Counted from the first letter of the stretch, positions 54,058 to 63,338 are shown. The stretch: DNA of 64,000 nucleotides from CAISIP01 sp031403955 (GCA_031403955.1 JANNGR010000583.1:3987-67986), one strand, 5' to 3'. Notes: generated from the sequence alone by a model not told the origin. Program-made: numbers and translations.

Positions 54058-54755
54058 ACTAATCCCCGTTCGGCCATCGACAGGGTCTCGCCGGCACCGA
54101 CAATTATGTGGTCCAGCACCCGCACATCGACCAGCGCCAGCGCGGCCTTCAGGGTTTGTGTCAACGCCTCGTCGGCGCGCGATGGTTGCACCGAACCACT
54201 TGGATGGTTGTGCGCCAGCACCACCGCCGCGCATTGGTGGTGCAGGGCGCGCAGCACCACTTCACGCGGGTAAACGCTGGTTTGCGTCAAGGTGCCTCGA
54301 AACAGCTCTTCCATCGCCAGCAGGCGGTTTTGCACATCCACGAACAACACCGCAAATACTTCGTGCGGTTTGGACGCCAGGTGCAATTGAAGGTATTGCT
54401 TGACCGCCCCGGGCGAGGCGAACACTTCACGTTGACGCAGTTGTTGCGCCAGCGCGCGGCGTGCCAGTTCGAGCACCGCGATCAGTTCCGAGCGTTTGGC
54501 CGGCCCCAGGCCTTTTACCCGGTCAAGGTCGTCGGCGGTCGCGTTGAGCAGGCCCGCGATTCCGTCAAACCCCGGTCTGCCGTCGCCATTCGTTTTGAGT
54601 TGCAGCAACTCGTCTGCCATCTGCAGCACGCCTTTGCCCTTGGTACCGGTGCGCAGCAACAAGGCCAGCAACTCGGCGTCGCTCAAGGCGCCAGCGCCAC
54701 GTGCAAGCAACTTTTCGCGCGGGCGTGAGTCTGGGGGAAGGTCTTTGAAGGGCAT
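54054..54755 (-). CDS. radC: RadC / JAB-domain protein
   Basis: 233 residues: N-terminal helix-hairpin-helix (LGPAKRSELIAVLEL) and a C-terminal JAB/MPN domain with the metal site HNHPSGSVQPSRAD. Called RadC; a general DNA-repair role is doubtful. Paired with the Smr gene, with 4-base overlap. Confidence 0.92.
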   Translation of the reverse strand: MPFKDLPPDSRPREKLLARGAGALSDAELLALLLRTGTKGKGVLQMADELLQLKTNGDGRPGFDGIAGLLNATADDLDRVKGLGPAKRSELIAVLELARRALAQQLRQREVFASPGAVKQYLQLHLASKPHEVFAVLFVDVQNRLLAMEELFRGTLTQTSVYPREVVLRALHHQCAAVVLAHNHPSGSVQPSRADEALTQTLKAALALVDVRVLDHIIVGAGETLSMAERGLV

Positions 54756-54827
54756 GGGGGATTGGGCAGCAGGCGCGGTTCGAATCCAGCCGGCTTTCTA
54801 CAATACAGGCAGTTTATCGAGAGTTTC

Positions 54828-55292
54828 ATGTCTTCCACCCTACCCACCGTCGAGCCGGGCTCATTTCTCACCCTGCACTACCGGCTCGGGGGGCCGCACG
54901 GGGACATCATCAATACCTTTGGCGACAGACCCGCCACCTTGTCGCTGGGCACCGGTGAGTTGTCACCTGCGGTCGAAAAATGCCTGCTCGGAATGCCGGA
55001 AGGCAGCCGCGCCATATTCGATTTGCCCGCCGGCGCTGCGTTTGGCGAACGTAAGGAAGACATGCTGCAGTGGGTTGCGCGCAAGCTGCTGGACCGGATG
55101 GGTGACCCGGCCCAGAGCTACCGTGTTGGTGACGTGGTGCGGTTCCCTACGCCTGACGGGCAGGGCAGTTACGCCGGGTCCGTGCTGCGCGCCAGTACCG
55201 ATGACGGCCATGGAGCGGTGTTGTTCGACTTCAACCATCCCTTGGCTGGCCAGCCAGTGGCGTTCGAAGTGTACGTAATAGGTGTCTTATGA
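54828..55292 (+). CDS. slpA: FKBP-type peptidyl-prolyl isomerase, SlpA-like
   Basis: 154 residues from ATG 54828 (MSSTLPTVEPGSFLTLHYRL). The SlpA/SlyD-type arrangement LSLGTGELSPAVEKCLLGMPEGS is clear, with the flap inserted after it, but the histidine-rich tail of SlyD is absent. The stop overlaps the ispH start by 4 bases (ATGA), the usual slpA-ispH coupling. Confidence 0.9.
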   Translation: MSSTLPTVEPGSFLTLHYRLGGPHGDIINTFGDRPATLSLGTGELSPAVEKCLLGMPEGSRAIFDLPAGAAFGERKEDMLQWVARKLLDRMGDPAQSYRVGDVVRFPTPDGQGSYAGSVLRASTDDGHGAVLFDFNHPLAGQPVAFEVYVIGVL

Positions 55293-56248
55293 AACCGGTC
55301 GTGCTGCCGCAGGAAATCATTCTGGCCGAACCACGCGGCTTTTGTGCCGGTGTAGACCGGGCGATTGAAATTGTTGAGCGCGCGTTGCAAAAGTTTGGCG
55401 CCCCGATTTATGTGCGCCACGAGATCGTGCACAACACCTATGTGGTGAACGACCTGAAGGCCAAGGGCGCGGTCTTCATCGAAGAACTCGATGCGGTACC
55501 GGCTGGTGCAACGCTGGTCTTCTCCGCCCACGGTGTGAGCCGCTCGGTGCATGACGACGCACGCGCGCGCGGCTTCCGGATTTTTGATGCCACCTGCCCG
55601 CTGGTAACCAAGGTCCATGTGGAAGTGGCCAAGTTGCACCAGCAGGGTTATGAGTTCATCATGATTGGCCACAAGGGCCACCCCGAAGTGGAAGGCACGA
55701 TGGGGCAACTGGACAGTGGCATCCATCTGGTCGAGCAGGTGTCTGACGTGGCGCGGGTGCAGCCGTCTCAAATCGAAAAACTGGCGATGGTCACGCAAAC
55801 CACGCTGAGCGTGGACGACGCGGCCGAGATCGCGGCCGCGATCAAGGCGCGTTTCCCGATGGTGCGAGAACCCAAACAGCAGGACATCTGTTACGCCACG
55901 CAAAATCGCCAGGATGCGGTGAAAATGCTGAGCCCGCAGGTGGATGTGGTGATCGTGGTTGGCAGCCCGACCAGTTCCAACAGCAACCGCCTGCGCGAAT
56001 TGGCGGACAAACTCGGCACCCCCAGTTTCATGGTTGACAGCGCCGATGAAATCCAGCCGGATTGGTTTGCGGGCCTCCAGCGGGTTGGTCTGACTGCCGG
56101 CGCTTCGGCCCCGGAACTGCTGGTACGCCAGGTTGTGGACCGCATCAAGGCGCTCGGCGCGGTGTCGGTACGCACATTGCCCGGGATCGAGGAAACAGTC
56201 AAGTTTCCGTTGCCCAAGGGTTTGAAGGTCCGGGACCGGAACGATTGA
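55289..56248 (+). CDS. ispH: 4-hydroxy-3-methylbut-2-enyl diphosphate reductase
   Basis: 319 residues. Three cluster Cys: PRGFCAGVDRAI, FDATCPLVTK and DICYATQNRQDAV. Catalyses the last step of the MEP isoprenoid pathway, giving IPP and DMAPP; the quinone synthesis of this genome depends on it. Confidence 0.96.
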   Translation: MKPVVLPQEIILAEPRGFCAGVDRAIEIVERALQKFGAPIYVRHEIVHNTYVVNDLKAKGAVFIEELDAVPAGATLVFSAHGVSRSVHDDARARGFRIFDATCPLVTKVHVEVAKLHQQGYEFIMIGHKGHPEVEGTMGQLDSGIHLVEQVSDVARVQPSQIEKLAMVTQTTLSVDDAAEIAAAIKARFPMVREPKQQDICYATQNRQDAVKMLSPQVDVVIVVGSPTSSNSNRLRELADKLGTPSFMVDSADEIQPDWFAGLQRVGLTAGASAPELLVRQVVDRIKALGAVSVRTLPGIEETVKFPLPKGLKVRDRND

Positions 56249-56281
56249 GTGGCGGCTGAATGGCGTCACTAAAATGACGCC

Positions 56282-57604
56282 ATGTTAGACATCAACTTGC
56301 TGCGCAAGGATCTGGATGCGGCCGTGGCCCGCCTGGAGACGCGCAAAAAACCACAACCCTTTCTGAACGTCGACGTTTTTCGCGCGCTGGAAGGCGAACG
56401 CAAGACGATTCAGACCCGCACCGAGGAGCTGCAGGCGCGGCGCAACAATCTGAGCAAACAGATCGGGCAACTAAAGGCCAAAGGAGTGGCTGGGCAAGCC
56501 GAGGTGGACGTGGCGATGGCCGGCGTCAGCAGCTTGAAGCAGGAGCTGGAATCGTCCGCCGCGCGGCTCGAGCAGATCCAGTCCGAGTTGCAGGCCATGT
56601 TGTTGGCGGTGCCCAATCTGCCGCATGCCAGTGTGCCGGTCGGCGCCGACGAGAGCGCCAATGTGGTGCTGCGTGTGTGGGGTACACCCAGAGTGATGGA
56701 CTGGCCGGTCAAGGACCATGTGGACGTTGGCACGCCGCTGGGGCTGGACTTCGATCTGGGCGTGAAGCTGGCCGGCGCGCGTTTTGTGGTGATGAAGGGC
56801 GCCATTGCCAGGCTGCACCGCGCGCTGGCGCAGTTCATGCTGGACGTACATACGCTGGAGCATGGTTACACCGAGTGTTACACGCCGTACATCGTGAACG
56901 CGGAGACTTTGCGTGGCACCGGACAGTTGCCCAAATTCGAAGGCGACTTGTTTGCCGTCAAGAAAGGTGGTCAGGAAGCGGCCGATGCGCCCGACAACGC
57001 GGCCCTGTACCTGATACCGACCAGCGAAGTGCCGTTGACCAATTTCGTGCGCGACCAGGTGGTGGCCCAGTCGGCGCTGCCGATCCGCCTCACCGCCCAT
57101 AGCCCGTGCTTTCGCTCCGAGGCTGGCAGTTATGGGCGCGACACGCGCGGCATGATCCGCCAGCACCAGTTCGACAAAGTCGAGATGGTGCAGATCGTGC
57201 ATCCCGACCAGAGTTATGAAGCGCTGGAGGATATGACGCGCCATGCCGAGGCGATTTTGCAGAAACTCGATTTGCCATATCGGGTGATGGCTTTGTGCAC
57301 CGGCGACATCGGACCCAGCGCCGCCAGGACGCATGACCTGGAGGTCTGGCTGCCGGCGCAACAAACCTACCGCGAGATCAGTTCGGTGTCCAATTGCGAA
57401 GCATTCCAGGCGCGGCGCCTGCAGGCGCGGTTCAAGAATACACACGGCAAGAACGAACTGGTGCACACCCTAAACGGCTCCGGGCTGGCGGTCGGACGCA
57501 CGCTGGTTGCGGTGCTGGAGAATTACCAGAACGCGGACGGCTCCGTGACCGTTCCTGAGGTACTGCGCGTTTACCTGGGCGGGCTCGAGAAAATTTCCCG
57601 CTGA
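56282..57604 (+). CDS. serS: Seryl-tRNA synthetase
   Basis: 440 residues: N-terminal long coiled-coil arm (about 30-105), then the class II core with motif 2 (FRSEAGSYGRDTRGMIRQHQ) and motif 3 (NGSGLAVGRTLVAVLENYQ). No tRNA-Ser follows it in the usual place. Confidence 0.97.
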   Translation: MLDINLLRKDLDAAVARLETRKKPQPFLNVDVFRALEGERKTIQTRTEELQARRNNLSKQIGQLKAKGVAGQAEVDVAMAGVSSLKQELESSAARLEQIQSELQAMLLAVPNLPHASVPVGADESANVVLRVWGTPRVMDWPVKDHVDVGTPLGLDFDLGVKLAGARFVVMKGAIARLHRALAQFMLDVHTLEHGYTECYTPYIVNAETLRGTGQLPKFEGDLFAVKKGGQEAADAPDNAALYLIPTSEVPLTNFVRDQVVAQSALPIRLTAHSPCFRSEAGSYGRDTRGMIRQHQFDKVEMVQIVHPDQSYEALEDMTRHAEAILQKLDLPYRVMALCTGDIGPSAARTHDLEVWLPAQQTYREISSVSNCEAFQARRLQARFKNTHGKNELVHTLNGSGLAVGRTLVAVLENYQNADGSVTVPEVLRVYLGGLEKISR

Positions 57605-57652
57605 GGCGGGCCGGCGCCAGGCATTTCGATGTTGTGCAACTTAGGCCGCTAG

Positions 57653-57829
57653 CTACCTGGGTACAACTCTTCCATCGATCCACGCGGACACGGCAGGCTG
57701 GTACATGCGGTGAGCTGCAACGGCGCTGTCAGAAAAACAGTCGGCAGCCAGTTCTTCCAGCAAGATCAGGGTGCCGGTCGAGCGGCTGTTGGGCGCATGA
57801 AAAAGCGTCACATGGCGCGAATCAGGCAT
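57653..57829 (-). pseudogene. N-terminal remnant of a glutathione S-transferase
   Basis: About 58 codons (ATG 57829). VTLFHAPNSRSTGTLILLEE matches the start of bacterial GSTs including the Ser-Arg-Ser glutathione-site region; after LEELAAD the frame continues with unrelated residues to a TGA. An internal deletion is the likeliest cause. The remaining 57605-57652 and 57830-57965 show no gene or RNA. Confidence 0.5.
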
Positions 57830-57965
57830 GGCTTGCGTCCCGGAGTTGTGGCAGCGGATTTTACGTCTCGCGGCGGTACCCAACGCGGTGTTGCGCAGGC
57901 GTGATTTTTCATCCGGTATCGGGCCTGATCCTGCATACTAGGCGCTTCACCCGCAGGAGCGAGAG

Positions 57966-58565
57966 ATGAAGAATTCTGGCGCCACGCCCAGCCCGGTTGT
58001 GCCGGGCAAGTATTTCGTGTTTGTCGAGCGCCTGGTGCAGGAGCAGTACCAGACATTGGTCGTCGACGCTGACTCGGAAAGCGACGCACGCGACAAGGCA
58101 TTGGCTATGTTCTTCGCCGGTTCGGTGGCGTATATGAGCTGCACCCAGATCGAGCCACCGACAACCCGGGTCAGGCCGATGCGGGAGAAACACTTGCGCA
58201 AGGCCGAAGCCAGAGACAAGTTGCAGGACCCGGAACTGGACTTCCGGACCTCCGAGCGCTTCATCGGCGACAGCGCGGAAATGGTCCAGCCAGCCGGTTT
58301 TTTTCCCGGCACCCGGCCGTCACCGGTAACCCGCGCACAGGCTCGCGTGTTGTGCCAGAATTTTGACGCCAGCGGGCATTCCAACCACAGCGGTCAAGGC
58401 ACGACGTTGTGGGTCATCCTGGAACATTGCGCGGGCGCCGACATCGCCTACAACCTGCATGCGTTGCCCGGCCTGGGTTACTACGTTGAACGCTACAAGT
58501 CGGTGAGTGACGGGCTGGCGCTTCGCATGTCGGTGGAAACCGTCTTCGGATCACCACCGGATTGA
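57966..58565 (+). CDS. Hypothetical protein, 199 residues
   Basis: Not recognised. Soluble, with an N-terminal beta/alpha part (KYFVFVERLVQEQYQTLVVDA) and a His-rich region (SGHSNHSGQG) near 140. Ribosome site ggagcgaga before ATG 57966. Four bases overlap between its stop region and the upstream frame of the next gene; it is probably real, but no role is indicated. Confidence 0.6.
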   Translation: MKNSGATPSPVVPGKYFVFVERLVQEQYQTLVVDADSESDARDKALAMFFAGSVAYMSCTQIEPPTTRVRPMREKHLRKAEARDKLQDPELDFRTSERFIGDSAEMVQPAGFFPGTRPSPVTRAQARVLCQNFDASGHSNHSGQGTTLWVILEHCAGADIAYNLHALPGLGYYVERYKSVSDGLALRMSVETVFGSPPD

Positions 58566-58645
58566 GCGGCGGCCGCCGGCCGGCCCGGATTACGTGCCTG
58601 GGCCCGGTGAGACAATCGAAGGTTGTTCCTTACCCGCGTGTTGCC

Positions 58646-59401
58646 ATGAGCGAAACGGCTCCTGAAATCTCAATTGTTGTGCCGGTCCATAACGAATCAC
58701 GCAACGTCTTGCCCCTGCTGACCCAGATCGAGGCCGCGCTGACGGGTACGGCGCGCTTCGAAGCTGTTTTTGTCGACGATTGCAGCAACGACGACACGGC
58801 GCGCGTGCTGGCCGAATATGCGCAGTCCCATCCCTGGCTGGTGGTGCTGCGGCACCGTAACAATTGTGGCCAAAGCACGGCTGTGCGCACCGGCGTGCGT
58901 GAGGCGCGCGGCCTGGTGGTCGCAACGCTGGACGGCGACGGTCAGAACGACCCGGCCGATATTCCGGCTCTGCTGGCGCGCTGGCGCGAACTGCGGCAAA
59001 CCGGAACGCCGCCACCGGTGCTGATCGCCGGCTGGCGGGCCAAGCGGCGCGATACCTGGATCCGCCGCCTGTCTTCGCGTATTGCGAACCGGGTGCGGGG
59101 CGCGCTGCTGGGTGACGCGACGCCCGATAGCGGTTGTGGCCTGAAGCTGTTTGGGCGCGATGATTTCCTCGCGTTGCCATACTTCGACCATATGCACCGT
59201 TTCTTGCCGGCCTTGGTGCGGCGCGCCGGTGGCACGGTCGAATCGGTACCGGTTGCGCACCGGCCGCGCGAGCATGGCCTATCGCATTACGGCATCCACA
59301 ACCGCTTGTGGGTCGGCCTGGTGGACATGCTCGGTGTAATCTGGTTACAGCGGCGCGCGCGCGTGCCGGTGGTTGAACGCTTGATGGTGAAGGAACAGTG
59401 A
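58646..59401 (+). CDS. GT2-family glycosyltransferase (undecaprenyl-phosphate sugar transferase-like)
   Basis: About 251 residues from ATG 58646 (MSETAPEISIVVPVHNES). GT-A core: VVPVHNES, VFVDDCSND, DGDGQNDP (DXD-type), GWRAKRRDTWIRRL; C-terminal part ends without the pair of membrane helices that ArnC and GtrB carry. It may transfer a sugar to a lipid carrier. Followed, with a TGATG junction, by a LAB_N protein and a GT39 transferase. Confidence 0.85.
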   Translation: MSETAPEISIVVPVHNESRNVLPLLTQIEAALTGTARFEAVFVDDCSNDDTARVLAEYAQSHPWLVVLRHRNNCGQSTAVRTGVREARGLVVATLDGDGQNDPADIPALLARWRELRQTGTPPPVLIAGWRAKRRDTWIRRLSSRIANRVRGALLGDATPDSGCGLKLFGRDDFLALPYFDHMHRFLPALVRRAGGTVESVPVAHRPREHGLSHYGIHNRLWVGLVDMLGVIWLQRRARVPVVERLMVKEQ

Positions 59402-59679
59402 TGGAAATCGATAAAACCTGGTTGGTGGTGGGCCTGATTGGGCAGGCACTTTTTTCGGCGCGTTTTTTCGTGCAATGGCTGCACAGCGAGAAAGTGAAGA
59501 AAAGCGTGATTCCGACGGCCTTCTGGTATTTCAGCGTTGCCGGTGGGGTCACGTTGCTGGCTTACGCGATCCACCGGCGTGATCCGGTTTTTATCATCGG
59601 TCAGGGCGCCGGGCTATTCATCTACTTTCGCAATCTGCAGTTCGTCTGGCGTGATTACGTCAAGCGCCGCCAAGGCTGA
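59401..59679 (+). CDS. LAB_N (lipid A biosynthesis N-terminal) domain membrane protein
   Basis: About 92 residues in three transmembrane segments; LIGQALFSARFFVQWLHSEK and IPTAFWYFSVAGGVTLLAYA are the LAB_N signature. Small flippase-like proteins of this kind accompany GT2 and GT39 enzymes in lipid A modification. ATG 59401 shares one base with the preceding stop; GTG 59398 is the alternative. Confidence 0.9.
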   Translation: MEIDKTWLVVGLIGQALFSARFFVQWLHSEKVKKSVIPTAFWYFSVAGGVTLLAYAIHRRDPVFIIGQGAGLFIYFRNLQFVWRDYVKRRQG

Positions 59680-59698
59680 GTTGCCTGAGACAGTCGCC

Positions 59699-61450
59699 AT
59701 GACCGCCATCTTGCCGCTGGCAAATCCGGCCACCAGCAGTGCCGACCGGCGGCAGTTCTGGCTGCTGATGCTGGCGGCGCTGGTGGTGCTCGGCGCGGGG
59801 ATCGGGCTGCGGGACCCATGGCCATCGGATGAGCCACGTTTCACCTTGGTTGCCAAGCAAATGGTCGAGTCGGGCGACTGGTTGTTTCCACATCGCGGCA
59901 GCGAGTTGTATTCGGACAAACCGCCCATGTTGATGTGGTTCGAAGCGGCTCTTTACCAGTTGCTCGGCAACTGGCGCGTCGCCTTCTTGTTGCCGTCGCT
60001 GCTGGCTGGCCTGGTGACACTGGCGCTCACCTGGGATATCGGGCGGCGCTTGTGGAGCCCGCGTGTGGGGCTGTTGGCGGCGGTGGCGGTATTGACCACC
60101 TTTCAGTTTGCCTACCAGGTCAAGCGCGCCCAGATTGACCCATTGGTGATGGCCATGGTGACGTTGGCGAATTGGGGGTTGTTGCTGCATTTCTTGCGCG
60201 GACCGAACTGGCGCGCCTACTGGTTGGGCTGTTTTGCCGCCGGACTCGGCGTCATAACCAAGGCCGTCGGCGTGCTGGCCTTGCTGATGTTCGTGCCGTA
60301 CCTGTTTGCCTGTTGGCGCCGCTGGGACGGCGTGTCTTACCCTGCTGGTTGCGTGATGCGCTGGGCCGGCGGCGCGCTCGCGTTCATGGCGGCCATCGCG
60401 TTGTGGCTGGTCCCTATGCTGCTGGTGGCGCAGGCGCGTGGTGGCCCGGAATACGAAGCCTACGTCAACGACATCCTGCTGCGGCAAACTGCCCAACGTT
60501 ACACCGGCGCCGTGGGGGGCCACGCGCAGCCATTTTGGTATTACCTGCCGGTGTTGCTGTTCCATTTTTTTCCGATGTCGCTGGCGTATGTGAGCGCGTG
60601 GCGCGATTGGTGGCAGGCATTGAAATCGGGCGACTCGCGTTTGCTGCTGCTGCTGGCTTGGTGCGTGCTGGTGATCACTTTTTTCAGCATTGCCGGTGGC
60701 AAGCGCGAGGTCTATCTGATGCCGGTGTTGCCGATGTTGGCGTTGGCGCTGGCGCCGACACTGGAGCGCATTGCCGGGGCGCGCTGGTTGCGTCACACTG
60801 CTTTCGCCTGTACGTTGCTGTTCGGCATGGCACTGGTGGGCGGCGGCATCTGGGCGCTGCAGGGTCACTGGACCAGCATGAACACCATGGTGGCCGAGCG
60901 TGAACTCGCCCAGGGCGGGCGCGGCTTGTGGTGGATGGTCATCACACTTGGCGCTGTGTTCGCCGCGTCTGCGATTGCCTTTCGCCCGCGGCGTGGTCTG
61001 CACGCGTTATTGGTCGGCACCGCTGGCTTCTGGATTGTCTGGGGCTTTTGGGCATCGCCGTTGCTCAACGACTCCAATTCGGCCGCCGGCGTGATGCGAC
61101 GGGCGGGCCAGATCGCCGGGCCGGACGCGCAAATTGGCATGGTGGCCTGGAAGGAGCAGAACCTTCTGATGGCTGACCGGCCGATGAAGGATTTCGGCTT
61201 CCTAAAGCCGTGGCCGCAACAGTTCATTGACGCCACCCGCTGGCAGTCCGACGCGCCGGGACAGCGCTGGATATTCGGCTTGCGGGAAGCGGTCAAGCCG
61301 TGTGTGGATCGCTCGAAAGTGATCATTGCGGGTTACGCCAACCGGCGCCAATGGTGGATGTTTCGCGCCGACGCCGTAGTGCCCAATTGCGTGCCGAAAA
61401 TCGCTGGCCCCGACGACAACGCGGACGCGGCTGAAGCGTCAGGCAATTGA
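59699..61450 (+). CDS. GT39-family (ArnT-like) lipid-linked glycosyltransferase
   Basis: About 583 residues from ATG 59699. The first luminal loop DPWPSDEPRFTLVAKQMVESGDW has the catalytic Asp/Glu of PMT/ArnT-like enzymes, then DKPPMLMWFEAALYQL, and roughly twelve transmembrane helices. Takes a sugar from a polyprenyl-phosphate donor (made by the GT2 enzyme) to lipid A or a protein on the periplasmic side. Confidence 0.87.
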   Translation: MTAILPLANPATSSADRRQFWLLMLAALVVLGAGIGLRDPWPSDEPRFTLVAKQMVESGDWLFPHRGSELYSDKPPMLMWFEAALYQLLGNWRVAFLLPSLLAGLVTLALTWDIGRRLWSPRVGLLAAVAVLTTFQFAYQVKRAQIDPLVMAMVTLANWGLLLHFLRGPNWRAYWLGCFAAGLGVITKAVGVLALLMFVPYLFACWRRWDGVSYPAGCVMRWAGGALAFMAAIALWLVPMLLVAQARGGPEYEAYVNDILLRQTAQRYTGAVGGHAQPFWYYLPVLLFHFFPMSLAYVSAWRDWWQALKSGDSRLLLLLAWCVLVITFFSIAGGKREVYLMPVLPMLALALAPTLERIAGARWLRHTAFACTLLFGMALVGGGIWALQGHWTSMNTMVAERELAQGGRGLWWMVITLGAVFAASAIAFRPRRGLHALLVGTAGFWIVWGFWASPLLNDSNSAAGVMRRAGQIAGPDAQIGMVAWKEQNLLMADRPMKDFGFLKPWPQQFIDATRWQSDAPGQRWIFGLREAVKPCVDRSKVIIAGYANRRQWWMFRADAVVPNCVPKIAGPDDNADAAEASGN

Positions 61451-61479
61451 ACCAGTGATTGGGAGTAGGCGCGATTCCA

Positions 61480-61971
61480 ATGAAGACGCTGTTGATCGTC
61501 TACCACTCGATGACCGGCGGCGCCGAGCAGATGAGTCGTGCCGCGGCGCAGGGTGCGTCCGATGAAGCGTCGGTGCAGGTCAGGTTGTTGCGCGCCGTGG
61601 ACGCTGGGCCGGCGGATGTGTTGTCGGCCGATGGTTACATCTTCGCGACACCCGAGAACCTGGCGGCGATGTCCGGACTGATGAAGGATTTTTTCGACCG
61701 TACCTACTACGCTGCGCTGGACCGCATCAATGGCCGGCCCTACGCGACGCTGGTGTGCGCCGGCAGCGACGGCCAGAACGCGGTGCGGCAGCTCGAGCGC
61801 ATCGCCACCGGATGGCGATTGAAGGCGGTGGCCCCGGCGCTGATAGTGTGTACGCATGCCCAGACGCCGCAGGAGATTCTGCGAGCCAAGCGGATCAAGG
61901 CGCAGGACCTGGAGCAGTGCCGCGAGATCGGTGCCGCGATGGCGGCGGGCATCGCACTGGGCGTGTTTTGA
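61480..61971 (+). CDS. Flavodoxin-fold (NADPH-dependent FMN reductase-like) protein
   Basis: About 163 residues from ATG 61480. FMN-binding loops LLIVYHSMTGGAEQMSRA, ATPENLAAMSGLMKDFFDR and CAGSDGQNAVRQLERI. A small flavodoxin-like or NAD(P)H oxidoreductase whose partner is unknown. Confidence 0.8.
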   Translation: MKTLLIVYHSMTGGAEQMSRAAAQGASDEASVQVRLLRAVDAGPADVLSADGYIFATPENLAAMSGLMKDFFDRTYYAALDRINGRPYATLVCAGSDGQNAVRQLERIATGWRLKAVAPALIVCTHAQTPQEILRAKRIKAQDLEQCREIGAAMAAGIALGVF

Positions 61972-62293
61972 CGAGAACCAGCTCGGCGAAGTCGGCGGCA
62001 AACGCAAGCTCGCGCGCAAGCTACGATGGTTCCCGAGTACACGAAGCGCTGGGTGTCAGTAAGCGCGGCGAGCAAATTCCCTAGGTGGCGCAATGACCTC
62101 CTGTCGCCGGTTCTTTTGCCACAACATAAACCAGCTCGCGCAAGAACTTGACGGATGGATCCCCGGCCACTCTGGCCGGGCACTGCTAACGACGCGACCT
62201 GCGTAGGATTCGAAGCCACTAGCCGTGCCGCGTTCGACGCAACCATGGCGCGGCTGCGCAAGCGGGACTGAATCCCGTGCCAGCAACGGACGA
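61972..62293. other. Intergenic stretch, no intact gene
   Basis: No complete gene. A perfect 8-bp hairpin (cccggcca-ctc-tggccggg) lies at 62162-62180 without a U-tract. On the - strand a short frame (e.g. DPSVKFLRELVYVVAKEPATGG, split here: DPSVKFLREL then VYVVAKEPATGG) ends at a TAG near 62091 and reads protein-like; it may be a remnant. Confidence 0.45.
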
Positions 62294-62860
62294 TCAGAGA
62301 AAAAAGCGGCGCGTGAAGGAAATGGTCAGCGTACCAGCCCCATTGGGCGTGGACGTGGAAGTGGTCATGGGACTGGAGGAAGCTGCGACCCCGTTTGCGA
62401 GCGCTGCTTTTCCAGCGGGCTTCAATACCAAGGACCAGGGCTTTGGGCATTTCGTTTTTGGGGTCGCGGGAAGCCCACGAATGGCTGCCTCCACGTGCGC
62501 AATCAAAGCGTCGACGGTGGACAGGACGGTGTCACGTTTCAAAGGCGAGTCCGATTCCAGGTGCCCTTCCTCGTAGCGCGCTTGATGCGCGTAAATGGTG
62601 AACTCATCAGTTCCCCAGAACGCCGCTACGTCAGCCCCCGCATCACTCAAGAGGACCAGAAGTCAATTAATGTGATGGCTATGCGGGTAGGTCATCCCAA
62701 GCGCGCACATCCAGGCCTTTAGGGCTTTTTCAATTGCCTGTTGGGCATGGAACCCGAAAATCTCGTCGGCGAACACCGAAACGTCCCGCATGCCATGCAG
62801 GGCCGTCCGATCGCGATGCGCCATGCGCACCATGGCATCGGTCTGCTTAATGTCAGACAT
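62294..62860 (-). pseudogene. HEPN-domain toxin-like gene interrupted by an in-frame TGA
   Basis: Begins MSDIKQTDAMVRMAHRD and contains the HEPN helix pair with AQQAIEKALKAWMCALG; the frame is cut by TGA (62664-62662 region) after YPHSHHIN and then continues in the same frame with LLVLL and EFTIYAHQARYEEGH, the end of a HEPN domain. After about residue 125 the sequence is low in similarity and rich in Pro/Ser/Thr, so the true end is uncertain. The start overlaps the MNT gene by 8 bases. Confidence 0.75.
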
Positions 62861-63182
62861 GCAGTACTATGCCTTCGCGGTTGACTCTGCCGACGACATG
62901 GTTGGGGGAGTCTTTCCAATATTCAAACTCATCCTTGCTGTACAAAAGGATGTCCTTGGCAAAAGGAAAATCCCGCAGGGCCATGGAAAGACGCGAATAC
63001 TCGGCGCGTCTGCTTCGCTGGGCGGAAAACGGCTCATGCTCCACCACCATCAAATCAACATCGGAGTCCGCGCGAGCGTCTCCACGCGCTTGGGAGCCGA
63101 ACAGAATTACAGTGTCAGGTGCAGCTTCCCGCACGATGACCCGCACCAGCTGATCGATGGTTTCTTGAGATATGAACCGCAT
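62853..63182 (-). CDS. MNT (MntA-like) nucleotidyltransferase, antitoxin-type
   Basis: 109 residues from ATG 63182, preceded by a strong ribosome site (aggagg). Core FGSQARGDARADSDVDLMVV with Gly29-Ser30, Asp41 and Asp43. In MNT-HEPN systems it inactivates the HEPN RNase by adding AMP. Its HEPN partner, coupled by an 8-base overlap, is broken. The gene order (MNT then HEPN) is opposite to that of the 37.5 kb pair. Confidence 0.88.
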   Translation of the reverse strand: MRFISQETIDQLVRVIVREAAPDTVILFGSQARGDARADSDVDLMVVEHEPFSAQRSRRAEYSRLSMALRDFPFAKDILLYSKDEFEYWKDSPNHVVGRVNREGIVLHV

Positions 63183-63338
63183 GGCGTCCTCCTGCAACGC
63201 CTGCATATTATTGCTTGGGGTTGAGGTTGTCCCGCTGCCTCGAGCACCTAAATCCGATTCCACGCAGAGCGAGTTGCTGCGCGGCGTCTTGCGCCTGCAG
63301 TGCTTGCACCACGGCATCATGTCGCGTTCCATGTTAAC

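Noticed and set aside
54768..54800. T-loop-like ggttcgaatcc before slpA, suggesting a tRNA 3' half
   Set aside because: The flanking bases do not form a 5-bp T stem, and no acceptor or anticodon arm can be built upstream.
62162..62180. cccggcca-ctc-tggccggg hairpin as an intrinsic terminator
   Set aside because: No U-tract on either strand and it is nearly 200 bases past the flavodoxin stop.
62294..63182. Reading TGA as an amino acid (recoding) in the HEPN gene
   Set aside because: TGA is a normal stop for many genes in the window (e.g. nudB, hyfB, hyfI), and no recoding structure is evident; a nonsense mutation is simpler.
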